In this document: positions 1 through 6,209 of the stretch, piece by piece
Layout of the letters: the number at the start of each line of letters is the position of its first letter
How positions within the stretch are numbered: position 1 is the stretch's first letter
Source: Nitrososphaerota archaeon
GTDB lineage: Archaea > Thermoproteota > Nitrososphaeria > Nitrososphaerales > Nitrososphaeraceae
Reading direction: 5' to 3'
Length of the DNA: 12,440 nt
Assembly: GCA_005877345.1 (NCBI GenBank)
Contig: VBPR01000021.1
Coordinates: forward strand, 1-12,440
Notes under the pieces: generated by a model
Database searches by the model: none
The model's input: only the letters and a program-made list of their open reading frames with translations
What the model was told of the DNA's origin: nothing
Program-made: the position numbers and the translations under genes

Positions 1-482
1 AAAATATACGTGACGGTTTGATGACGATTGATCCCAATAACAGAGATAGATACTTTAACAACGCAAAAAATTTTTTAAATGTACTTGATAATCTTGACAA
101 AACAATAAAAACTTACTTGGAGTCATGCAAGAAAAGAGACTTTATTACGTTTCATAATTCATTTTCGTACTTTGCAAAACAATATGGATTAAATCAACAC
201 AGTATTTCTAATGCAGGACCCGAAGCAGAAGTAACGCCTACAAGATTAGCAGAGATTATCAATATTGCAAAAAGTTTGGATCTTAAGGTTATCTATTCAG
301 AAGAGCTAATGGATTCACGGTACGCATCAGTGGTTGCTCAGGAAATTCCAGATGGTAAGGTCCTTGTTTTAAGTCCCATAGAAGGACTAACAAAGTACGA
401 ACAGGAAGTAGGAATTGGATATATCGACAAAATGAACGAAAATATAAAAAATTTGACGGTGGGATTAGAATGCAACCAATAA
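1..482 (+). CDS. Metal ABC transporter substrate-binding protein, C-terminal part (5' truncated by window edge)
   Basis: This is the C-terminal lobe of an extracellular ZnuA/TroA-type (PF01297) solute-binding protein that captures a divalent metal for the permease encoded downstream. The frame is open to the window edge, reading NIRDGLMTIDPNN just before and after base 18. This matches the family's N-I-x-x-x-L-x-x-x-D-P-x-N helix, so the TTG at 18 is internal and the true start lies outside the window. Counting from base 18, His46 in FITFHNSFSYFAKQYGL is the expected third metal ligand. E95/E96 sit in the next strand region. The usual late Asp ligand region reads VLVLSPIEG, with Ser119 where Asp is common and Glu122 nearby, so metal choice (Zn, Mn or other) cannot be assigned. 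The gene overlaps the ATPase gene by 13 bases, indicating an operon with coupled translation. Confidence 0.88.
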   Translation, partial: NIRDGLMTIDPNNRDRYFNNAKNFLNVLDNLDKTIKTYLESCKKRDFITFHNSFSYFAKQYGLNQHSISNAGPEAEVTPTRLAEIINIAKSLDLKVIYSEELMDSRYASVVAQEIPDGKVLVLSPIEGLTKYEQEVGIGYIDKMNENIKNLTVGLECNQ

Positions 483-1237
483 TTAAAGTACTAAAATTAT
501 CATATTACTATGATTCGATCCCATCATTGGACGATATCTCTTTCACAGTTGACAAGGGGGATTTTCTTGGAATCATTGGTCCAAATGGAGCAGGAAAGAC
601 CACTTTATTTCAGTGCATGCTTGGGATAATTAACGATTTTAGAGGTGAAATCAATCTTTTTGGATCGGACATTAGACAAAATAAGAAGACCCTTCAGAGA
701 GTTGGATATGTGCCGCAAAAAAAATCTGTAGAACAGACATTTCCTGCAACAGTTAAGGAAATAGTTTCACTGGGCATGATCGGAAAGAAAATTAACAAAG
801 AAGCTATCTACAATGCAATTAAATTTGTTGAATTGGATGCATATACAGATAAGAGAATAGGAGAACTTTCTGAAGGACAGCAACAGAGAGTAATTATTGC
901 AAAAGCTCTTGTGAAGGACCCTGATTTATTGATATTAGACGAACCCACTACAGGTATCGATTCAGCAACGCAAGAAAGATTTTATGATCTTTTGAAGAAA
1001 TTGAACAAGGATAAGAGAATAACTATTGTGTGGTCTTCACATGATATGAATGCTGTCGAAAGACTAGCAAATAAGGTAGCCTGTATTGATAGGAAATTAT
1101 TCTTCCATGGTGAATCTGGGGACTTCTTTGGAAATGACGAACGAATGAAGTCTTATGTAGAATTTGAGATGCAATCACACATGAACCTTCATTTTCGTAG
1201 AACTGAAGATGGGGACAACAATTTAGAAAAAAGCTGA
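470..1237 (+). CDS. Metal ABC transporter ATP-binding protein (ZnuC/TroB family)
   Basis: This 255-residue cytoplasmic ATPase subunit powers import of the metal delivered by the preceding binding protein. All nucleotide-binding motifs are intact: Walker A GPNGAGKT (37-44), Q-loop Gln83 in YVPQKK, ABC signature LSEGQQQR (133-140), Walker B LLILDEP (153-159) followed by the D-loop, and H-loop His191 in WSSHD. The motif FPATVKEIV after the Q-loop is typical of the ZnuC/MntB/TroB branch. The ATG at 470 lies inside the end of the upstream gene (13-base overlap). Its TGA shares a base with the ATG of the permease (TGATG), so the three genes are surely one transcript. The C-terminal ~25 residues are polar and poorly conserved-looking. 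The family assignment is firm; the transported metal is not known from the sequence. Confidence 0.95.
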   Translation: MQPIIKVLKLSYYYDSIPSLDDISFTVDKGDFLGIIGPNGAGKTTLFQCMLGIINDFRGEINLFGSDIRQNKKTLQRVGYVPQKKSVEQTFPATVKEIVSLGMIGKKINKEAIYNAIKFVELDAYTDKRIGELSEGQQQRVIIAKALVKDPDLLILDEPTTGIDSATQERFYDLLKKLNKDKRITIVWSSHDMNAVERLANKVACIDRKLFFHGESGDFFGNDERMKSYVEFEMQSHMNLHFRRTEDGDNNLEKS

Positions 1238-2079
1238 TGGGAATGCTATTTGATATAATTCAATACGGCTTTATGCAAAGAGCTCTTTTATCTGCAATTG
1301 CAATATCCGTAATTTGTTCCATTGTAGGCCTTTTTCTGGTACTTAAGCGACATTCTTTATTTGGGGACGCTCTTGCCCATGTGACATTCGGTGGAATATC
1401 ATTAGGTTTATTCATTGGAGTCTATCCATTATGGACAGCATACATCGTAGCCATTTTGTCTGCAGTCGGTGTGAATAAATTAAGGGAATCTACAAAGATT
1501 CCACCCGATTCCTCTATTGCTGTACTTTTGACATCCGGCTTGGCTATAGGAATTATTTTGATTAGTATTTCTGGAGGATTCACAGTAAATTTGTTTAGTA
1601 TACTATTTGGAAATATTCTTCTTGTTAGTAATGATGACCTAATTATTATAATGATTACAGACGCCATAGTTATTCCAGTAATTTACATATTCTACAATAA
1701 ATTAATTCTCATAACTTTTGATGAGAAACAAGCAAAAGTCAGCGGATTAAATGTCAGTTGGATCAACACTCTATTTATTATTCTTGCAAGCATAACTATA
1801 ATCGCGTCAATAAGACTTGTTGGAGTTCTACTAATTTCTTCATTGATAGTGATTCCAAACATAACCGCATTGATGCTTGGAAAAGGATTTAAGAAAACTA
1901 TATTTATTTCATGCGCAATTTCGATTTTTTCTGTAGTCTTTGGCATAGTTATATCATACTATTTAAACTTGGCTCCAAGTGGAACAATGGTCTTAATAAT
2001 GATATCAATGTTCTTGGTAACGATAATTGCAAAAAATATGAAATTTACACTTAATAAGGTTCTCGTTACTAAGAACTAA
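1237..2079 (+). CDS. Metal ABC transporter permease (ZnuB/TroC family, ABC-3)
   Basis: This 280-residue integral membrane protein of the ABC-3 family (PF00950) forms the translocation pore of the metal importer. It opens with the family pattern FMQRALLSAIAISVICSIVGLFLVLKR, followed by HSLFGDALAHVTFGGISLG, in which the S-x-x-G-D-A-L-A-H segment is a strong ZnuB/TroC/MntC hallmark. About eight hydrophobic segments span the protein. The cytoplasmic stretch near residues 160-180 (FDEKQAKVSGLNVSWIN) corresponds to the coupling region with the ATPase; A-x-x-x-G is typical there. RLVGVLLISSLIVIPN is another family signature. The start codon overlaps the ATPase stop by one base. Length is normal for the family. 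A short AT hairpin with a T-run follows the stop and may end the transcript. Confidence 0.94.
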   Translation: MGMLFDIIQYGFMQRALLSAIAISVICSIVGLFLVLKRHSLFGDALAHVTFGGISLGLFIGVYPLWTAYIVAILSAVGVNKLRESTKIPPDSSIAVLLTSGLAIGIILISISGGFTVNLFSILFGNILLVSNDDLIIIMITDAIVIPVIYIFYNKLILITFDEKQAKVSGLNVSWINTLFIILASITIIASIRLVGVLLISSLIVIPNITALMLGKGFKKTIFISCAISIFSVVFGIVISYYLNLAPSGTMVLIMISMFLVTIIAKNMKFTLNKVLVTKN

Positions 2080-2089
2080 ATCTGTTGTT

Positions 2090-2105
2090 AATTGTTTTTA
2101 CAATT
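2090..2105 (+). terminator. Possible terminator after the metal ABC operon
   Basis: A perfect 6-bp inverted repeat, AATTGT / ACAATT, encloses a TTTT loop 10 bases after the permease stop. The five-base T-run is the type of signal archaeal RNA polymerase uses. It lies between two convergent genes. The hairpin is weak and purely AT-rich, so this is tentative. Confidence 0.35.
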
Positions 2106-2227
2106 GTACATGAAAGTAAATCAAGTCGGGTCTGTGGTGTAAGTTTTCTAAAGTTTGCAAAATTATCCAAGGTCTCTTATTTAATCCAGTGTAAGAATGG
2201 GCGTAATCAAAAATAATATGAATATGA

Positions 2228-3760
2228 TTATTGAGAATGGGGAGTATCAGATTTTTCTTGATCAACTAAAACGATCTTGTGCTTCGTATTATTGTATTCA
2301 GTCCAGGCAATCCATACATTATCCACTGCTTCAAAAATTAAGGGGTCTGTATAACTTTCTGCATTGTCACCATTCAGTTCTTTTGCTTTAGCGAATGACC
2401 CTGAAGTGTCTCCAATGCGTAACAAAATTGAAGCATTATTTGTATCATCACTCCAAGCAACAAAGATACGGTTGTTACTGACCAATATCGATGGAGAGAC
2501 AGAGTTACCCGTATTGTTGCTTAAATTTATTACCTTTCCAGCTTTGTGGTTTGCATCAATTTTTCTTAACATAACATCAAAGGTTTTGTTATGATCTAGA
2601 GAATCAGACCATACTACATAAAGGTCCTCTCCTACAATCTGAGATTGCGCAAGTCGCGAAACTCCAGAGGTGTTGCTAACGTTAATTACTGAATTGAAAG
2701 ATTTCCCATAATCATTACTAACTTTAAGTAATATTTCTGAATGTCCTGATCCAGATTCCGCTTGTTCCCATAATACAAATACATTCTTACCATCCAACGT
2801 AACAAAGACAGTCGGATTTATAGAATTGATCCCCTCTTGTACTGTTGCATTATTGAATAAATAGGGAGCCCGCACATTGGAACTAGCATTACTAGCCATC
2901 CTATCAAATGCAGCTTGACTGATTGTGCTATTGCAGATGCTATCGCAGCGCTGTATCGTATTGCTTACCTTTTTTGGAATTGTAAAAGTATGTCCTTGGT
3001 CGATACTCTTTGTAAATTCTATATTGCATATAGGTTCGTCACGTTTAATATCGCATTCGGTCCAAACGACGTATATTACAGATCCATTGTGATTTATTGC
3101 CATATGTGGATCCAGCGAATCGTCATTGCTGTTGCTCAAATTTATTGTATCACTAAAGGATTCGCCATGATCCAGACTCTTCCTGAAGAAAACATCCTTA
3201 TTTGTTGATGAAATATTTTCATTTGCGGCCCACACAGCGAATACATTTTTTCCAGCTGCCAATAGATCATGAAGGTGCACGTTACCAGTTGTTTTACTTA
3301 AGTTAATTACCTTGCCAAATTTTACACCATTATCCTGACTTTTGCGGAATAGTAGTTCCCACTGACCTGCTTGCTTATCTTCCCATGTAGTGTAAACGTT
3401 ATTTTCACTATTTGTTAATTTAATTATGTTTGAAATTCCGGATGAATTGCTTATGTTCATAGTACTAGTAAATGACTTTGAGTCCTTATCGAGTTTCTTA
3501 AACATCACATCGCTATTCTTCGAATTGAGATCACTTATCCAAGATGCATGAATACTATTCTTGGACACAGAGAACTGAGGGTTTATTGAGTCTAACGTTG
3601 TGTTGCTTAGTATCAAAGTAGAAGCTTCAATTGTGAAAGATTCAGAAGTTCCAATAAAATATACAGAAATTATAATCATGGAAAAAACGACTACCTTTTT
3701 TAGCAAATCTCGAATGTGAAAATGGTTTCCTATGAAAAAAATCAATCTGGCTCCCAACAA
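2228..3760 (-). CDS. Secreted Asp-box (BNR/sialidase-like) beta-propeller protein
   Basis: Up to 510 residues, exported and probably surface-exposed. Near the N-terminus a basic stretch RDLLKK precedes a hydrophobic run (VVVFSMIIISVYFIG), typical of a Sec signal. The remainder is built of about seven or eight repeats of roughly 50-60 residues. Each has a strand ending VYVVWSD/FVAWSD, a segment like DVMFRK, an Asp box S-x-D-x-G-x-x-F and then INLSN. Clear Asp boxes are at about 141-148, 195-202, 252-259 and 348-355; others near 91, 401 and 450 are degenerate. No conserved sialidase Arg triad or catalytic pair is evident, so binding or scaffolding is more likely than hydrolysis. Four Cys (236, 245, 272, 276) cluster in one insertion. 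Many N-x-S/T sites suggest glycosylation. The frame opens with TTG at 3760 after an in-frame stop at 3776-3778; TTG at 3706 would give a tighter signal peptide. Start uncertain. Confidence 0.82.
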   Translation of the reverse strand: MLGARLIFFIGNHFHIRDLLKKVVVFSMIIISVYFIGTSESFTIEASTLILSNTTLDSINPQFSVSKNSIHASWISDLNSKNSDVMFKKLDKDSKSFTSTMNISNSSGISNIIKLTNSENNVYTTWEDKQAGQWELLFRKSQDNGVKFGKVINLSKTTGNVHLHDLLAAGKNVFAVWAANENISSTNKDVFFRKSLDHGESFSDTINLSNSNDDSLDPHMAINHNGSVIYVVWTECDIKRDEPICNIEFTKSIDQGHTFTIPKKVSNTIQRCDSICNSTISQAAFDRMASNASSNVRAPYLFNNATVQEGINSINPTVFVTLDGKNVFVLWEQAESGSGHSEILLKVSNDYGKSFNSVINVSNTSGVSRLAQSQIVGEDLYVVWSDSLDHNKTFDVMLRKIDANHKAGKVINLSNNTGNSVSPSILVSNNRIFVAWSDDTNNASILLRIGDTSGSFAKAKELNGDNAESYTDPLIFEAVDNVWIAWTEYNNTKHKIVLVDQEKSDTPHSQ

Positions 3761-3778
3761 AGTATCATCAGTCGACTA

Positions 3779-4074
3779 TCTAGTAGTTTTTTTATCATAG
3801 GGCATAGGGTTATGTTGTGGTTTAATGAAGTCAAACACATATTGTACATTGATTTTCACAATAGGTGATATTACAGTTTTTGCGGAAAAATATTGAAGAT
3901 TCAAATTAAATTCATTATTATTACTACTGTCTCACGCTGAATGCCTCATCGTGCAATGTCCCAATATTTAATAAGTTTTGAAATCATGAATTGGGTCAGA
4001 TCGTCGCGAGATCTTCATAGATTTTTCCTCAGATTCGAGCAGCAACAAAAGTTCACCTCATCCCCTTGATATGT
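3779..4074. other. Intergenic region between the RNase P gene end and the propeller gene
   Basis: About 300 bases between the stop of the Pop5 gene and the start of the propeller gene, both on the minus strand. No convincing reading frame or tRNA is seen. It holds the CATAGGG tandem repeat and a putative AT-rich promoter at its propeller-gene end. Near 4000-4018 there is a small GC-richer stretch with an imperfect inverted repeat (AGATC...GATCT around TCGCGA). No strong T-run terminator for the RNase P operon was identified. Confidence 0.4.
3796..3809. repeat. Tandem 7-bp direct repeat (CATAGGG x2) upstream of the propeller gene
   Basis: Two perfect abutting copies of CATAGGG lie about 36-50 bases upstream of the longest start of the propeller gene. 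On the minus strand they read CCCTATG CCCTATG, followed at once by the AT-rich stretch ATAAAAAAA that could act as a TATA region. The position immediately upstream of a basal promoter element is compatible with an activator or repressor site, but only one copy pair is seen. Confidence 0.35.
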
Positions 4075-4410
4075 TTAGTTTACGTCGCTTTTAATGTTTC
4101 TTATGTCTAAGCTAGAAACGTTCTTTCTCAACTTCTTTATCGTACCTGATAAACTGACAACAGTGATAGAGGGATGAGTTAAGCTCAATGAAACTAAGAA
4201 ATAGTCAAGGTATTTCAATCTACATCCAACAAACAATATGTTTCCAAATTCAGAATCATATAGTTTCAACATTGCCAATTCGTAATGGATGACTCCGAAA
4301 AGCTCCTTAAAACGCTCTACAATTTTATCATGTAATTGGAAATGTCGGTATACATTACTTTCATCATATATTATTGCAAGATATCTTCTTTTTTCTCTAT
4401 GGTTTAGCAT
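4075..4410 (-). CDS. rnp2: Ribonuclease P protein component 2 (Pop5 homologue)
   Basis: This 111-residue archaeal Pop5-family protein (PF01900) is a protein subunit of RNase P, which removes the 5' leader of pre-tRNAs. In the archaeal enzyme Pop5 pairs with Rpp30 and activates the catalytic RNA. Family hallmarks are the N-terminal basic strand REKRRYLAI, the middle segment FGVIHYELAMLKLY, and the C-terminal SLSGTIKKLRK, which matches the family's S-G-T-I-K-K motif. The length is normal. The ATG at 4410 lies inside the end of the rnp3 gene (14-base overlap), so the two partner subunits are encoded back to back and are probably translationally coupled. In many archaea these two genes sit beside proteasome or ribosomal genes; here they follow a COG1325 gene and S3Ae. 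Confidence 0.9.
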   Translation of the reverse strand: MLNHREKRRYLAIIYDESNVYRHFQLHDKIVERFKELFGVIHYELAMLKLYDSEFGNILFVGCRLKYLDYFLVSLSLTHPSITVVSLSGTIKKLRKNVSSLDIRNIKSDVN

Positions 4411-4912
4411 AAACCCATCTCACCTTATTTTTTATGTACAGCCATTCAGTAATTTCATTCCAGTAATTTTTTGGAGATACACCTATAAGCTTTAATATTG
4501 ATTCAAATGATCTAGCAGACACTAGCTCAGTGATAGAGCTAGCACCGCTAGACAATATGAACTGACAATCGTTAGATTTACAGAATTCATAAATCGATTT
4601 CACTTCCTTTAGCCATTTTCCAACCATAGTAGCATTAAGTTTTTTTGCAAAGGCAATTGAAATTTCTACACCAAGTGCTCTTTTTGCTTTGCTTTTAATT
4701 GCATCCTTCCTTTGAAAAGGATCGATGAGAAACAGGTCAGTTTTACCATCCAGTGTTTTTATGTTATCTGAAACAATCAAATAAGGATAATACTCTGCCA
4801 TTGGGTATTTTTTATCCATTCTTAGAATAATATTTTCTACCGGTTTTATGTTAGTCGAATAATTAGAATCAATACCTATTATGTCCAGATCTAATATCTT
4901 GGACATAATCAA
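4397..4912 (-). CDS. rnp3: Ribonuclease P protein component 3 (Rpp30 homologue)
   Basis: This is an Rpp30-family subunit (RNase P p30, PHP-like TIM-barrel fold) of archaeal RNase P, which dimerises with Pop5 encoded just downstream. Recognisable segments are FLIDPFQRKDAIKSKAKRAL in the middle, ALGVEISIAFAKKLN, and FILSSGASSITELVSARS followed by LKLIGVSP, which match the family's S-S-x-A/G and 'lLGl' region. The coordinates given start at TTG 4912, the first canonical start codon; ATG 4906 is a second option. Both are probably too late. The same frame continues upstream as IDLGIHVSDIDRAL, which is the family's first beta strand and helix (see the separate entry at 4913-4963). With the extension the protein would be 188 residues. 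It overlaps rnp2 by 14 bases. Function is secure; the start is the open question. Confidence 0.9.
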   Translation of the reverse strand: MIMSKILDLDIIGIDSNYSTNIKPVENIILRMDKKYPMAEYYPYLIVSDNIKTLDGKTDLFLIDPFQRKDAIKSKAKRALGVEISIAFAKKLNATMVGKWLKEVKSIYEFCKSNDCQFILSSGASSITELVSARSFESILKLIGVSPKNYWNEITEWLYIKNKVRWVYAKP

Positions 4913-4963
4913 GGCTCTGTCAATATCTGAGACATGAATTCCTAAATCTATTTTTTTGTAAAT
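4913..4963 (-). other. In-frame N-terminal extension of rnp3 lacking an ATG/GTG/TTG start
   Basis: The rnp3 frame continues upstream of TTG 4912 through YKKIDLGIHVSDIDRA, supplying the first beta strand (DLGIHV) and first helix expected for the Rpp30 barrel. No ATG, GTG or TTG occurs in this stretch. Candidate non-canonical starts are ATT at 4963-4961, preceded by GTGATC with a five-base gap (complementary to GAUCAC of the archaeal 16S tail), and ATA at 4951-4949, which overlaps the COG1325 stop codon as ATAG. An A AAA AAA heptamer (4957-4951) directly precedes that stop, so a -1 shift would also enter this frame. Confidence 0.6.
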
Positions 4964-5376
4964 AAATCGATCACATGATCCCTGAATTTATTATTTTGGT
5001 TATACTCTTTTGTTGGCTTGAATCTGATTCTTATGGAATCATGTTCTGAAAGTGATATTACTCCCATACACACAGATTGTTTATTCAACCTGATGTAAAA
5101 ATTGTCCCTTTCATCAAAAGAGTTAGATATTGAGTGCAAAAGATAATTTTTTTCGCCAGTCTTTAGCTTTGAAATTATTGTCTCCAACAAAGCACTAGAT
5201 TCCTGATGATTACAATCTGCTCCGATTAGAGATATTTCATTGTCCCAATGTCCTCTGGTGCGTGAAATTAAAAATCTTTCCTTAGGAATAGAAAATATAT
5301 CATTCATCTTAAGGATTAATTTTGGAATATCTTCTGTGGCGTGAGCTAAAGCATGTATGCTTGCAGAAAGTGTCAA
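4948..5376 (-). CDS. COG1325-type RNA-binding protein (predicted exosome subunit)
   Basis: This 142-residue protein matches the archaeal COG1325 family, annotated as an exosome-associated RNA-binding protein with a dsRBD-like/L5-like fold. The opening ASIHALAHATEDIPKL is characteristic of the family (S-x-H-A-x-A-H-A-T-E-D). It is followed by the segment with GHWDNEISLIGADC, in which G-H-[WFY]-x-N-x-I is a family landmark, and a C-terminal half with FYIRLNKQ and SIRIRFKP strands. The expected role is RNA binding in decay or processing. Its genetic neighbours, RNase P and a ribosomal protein, agree with that. The start is TTG at 5376, the only start after an in-frame stop at 5383-5385. A TATA-like TTTATAA lies 26 bases upstream, consistent with a leaderless mRNA. 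The gene ends in AAA AAA TAG at the unusual junction with rnp3. Confidence 0.85.
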   Translation of the reverse strand: MTLSASIHALAHATEDIPKLILKMNDIFSIPKERFLISRTRGHWDNEISLIGADCNHQESSALLETIISKLKTGEKNYLLHSISNSFDERDNFYIRLNKQSVCMGVISLSEHDSIRIRFKPTKEYNQNNKFRDHVIDLFTKK

Positions 5377-5398
5377 ACTTAATTAATTTCAGTAATAA

Positions 5399-5405
5399 TT
5401 ATAAA
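5399..5405 (-). promoter_or_regulatory. TATA box for the COG1325-rnp3-rnp2 transcript
   Basis: TTTATAA on the minus strand is centred 26 bases before the TTG at 5376, the spacing expected for an archaeal promoter whose transcript starts at the initiation codon. It lies in the 52-base gap after the S3Ae stop, so the RNA-processing genes could be transcribed independently of S3Ae. Confidence 0.5.
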
Positions 5406-5428
5406 AATAAAACTCAAATTAAATAGAA

Positions 5429-6118
5429 CTAGGCGCTTTTTTCCATCTCAGCAGGTGGCTCTTCGTTGCTTTCGATTTCATTTACAATATCAACTTTTTC
5501 GATAGGAATTTTATGTGACGATACAAGTTTAGTCTTCTTAATACCTATGTGCCGTAGTGTTGAAATCTTTTTTCCTTTTTCCTGAATTTCTCTATTAAAT
5601 TCACTATTGTCGTCAGTAACTTGTTTTATGAAGGTATTGAGATCCCATTGTGGTAATCTTTCAGATAATAATTGATGTATTACTTTTCTTAACTCATGTT
5701 TCTTTGAAGTATTTATCCTGCGCTGGGTAAACGCAATAATTTCAACTCTAAATTCATGACCATCTTTTGTAGTATAATTATGAATGTGAGTAATCATGGA
5801 ACTGCCTCTCCTGACTAGGCTTCTCAGGAACTCCTTTCCGTATTCATGTCCCTTGAATATTGTACTAGCAACACCCTCGTTAACCTTTTCGATTTCCACA
5901 AATACCTTTGTCTTATGATCAGCTGGATCCTGTTTCTTTATGTCAAATAATGTATTCTCTATAACTCGACCTATTGCGGTATTGGCATCTGATATAGGAA
6001 GATAATTAATATGATGTCCTCCAAAATCCCCAAAAGAATTCGGCGAGTCAAGAATGAGCCATTGCTTGTCTCTCCATTTGTCTCTGACTCTCCCGCCTCT
6101 TCTTGAACCTTTAACCAT
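5429..6118 (-). CDS. rps3ae: Small-subunit ribosomal protein S3Ae (eS1)
   Basis: This protein of 229 residues is the archaeal/eukaryotic eS1 (S3Ae) component of the 30S subunit, located near the mRNA exit. The N-terminus MVKGSRRGGRVRDKWRDKQW is the basic K-W/Y landmark of the family. It is followed by a segment containing GRVIENTLFDI, by KVFVEIEKV, a stretch with RRGSSMITHIHNYTTKDG, and the segment FTQRRINTSKKHELRKV, all typical. The C-terminus carries an acidic tail. The frame reaches a TTG at 6139, but ATG 6118 is preferred. It gives the family N-terminus exactly, and a TATA box is centred 25 bases upstream of it, predicting a leaderless mRNA. It is followed by the COG1325 and RNase P genes on the same strand. 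Confidence 0.94.
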   Translation of the reverse strand: MVKGSRRGGRVRDKWRDKQWLILDSPNSFGDFGGHHINYLPISDANTAIGRVIENTLFDIKKQDPADHKTKVFVEIEKVNEGVASTIFKGHEYGKEFLRSLVRRGSSMITHIHNYTTKDGHEFRVEIIAFTQRRINTSKKHELRKVIHQLLSERLPQWDLNTFIKQVTDDNSEFNREIQEKGKKISTLRHIGIKKTKLVSSHKIPIEKVDIVNEIESNEEPPAEMEKSA

Positions 6119-6137
6119 AAAAAAATCGCCTACGACC

Positions 6138-6147
6138 AAAATATAAG
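6138..6147 (-). promoter_or_regulatory. TATA box for S3Ae
   Basis: The minus strand reads CTTATATTTT, with TTATAT centred about 25 bases before ATG 6118. This supports ATG 6118 rather than TTG 6139, which would lie within the promoter itself, and suggests a leaderless transcript. Confidence 0.55.
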
Positions 6148-6199
6148 TTGTGCGCTAAAACGCTTAAAAAAGAAGTAAGGAGTTATTTTACGAGTCCTG

Positions 6200-6208
6200 A
6201 AAAAAAAA
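6200..6208 (-). terminator. T-run terminator after the small membrane protein gene
   Basis: Nine consecutive T on the minus strand begin two bases after the stop codon of the 56-residue gene. Uninterrupted T-runs are the main intrinsic termination signal of archaeal RNA polymerase. Together with the TATA box before S3Ae it suggests that the small gene is a separate unit. Confidence 0.5.
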
Positions 6209-6209
6209 G

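Noticed and set aside
1422..1946. Two minus-strand open frames inside the permease gene
   Set aside because: They lie opposite a strongly supported ABC-3 permease and their translations are typical antisense shadows of a hydrophobic protein.
2197..3208. Three plus-strand open frames over the propeller gene
   Set aside because: They are opposite a long gene with clear Asp-box repeats; their translations show no domain or start signals.
2228..3760. Enzymatic sialidase
   Set aside because: Asp boxes are structural and occur in many propellers; no catalytic Arg triad, Tyr/Glu pair or F-R-I-P motif is visible.
4289..4495. Plus-strand frame across the rnp2/rnp3 junction
   Set aside because: Antisense to two conserved RNase P genes; no coding character of its own.
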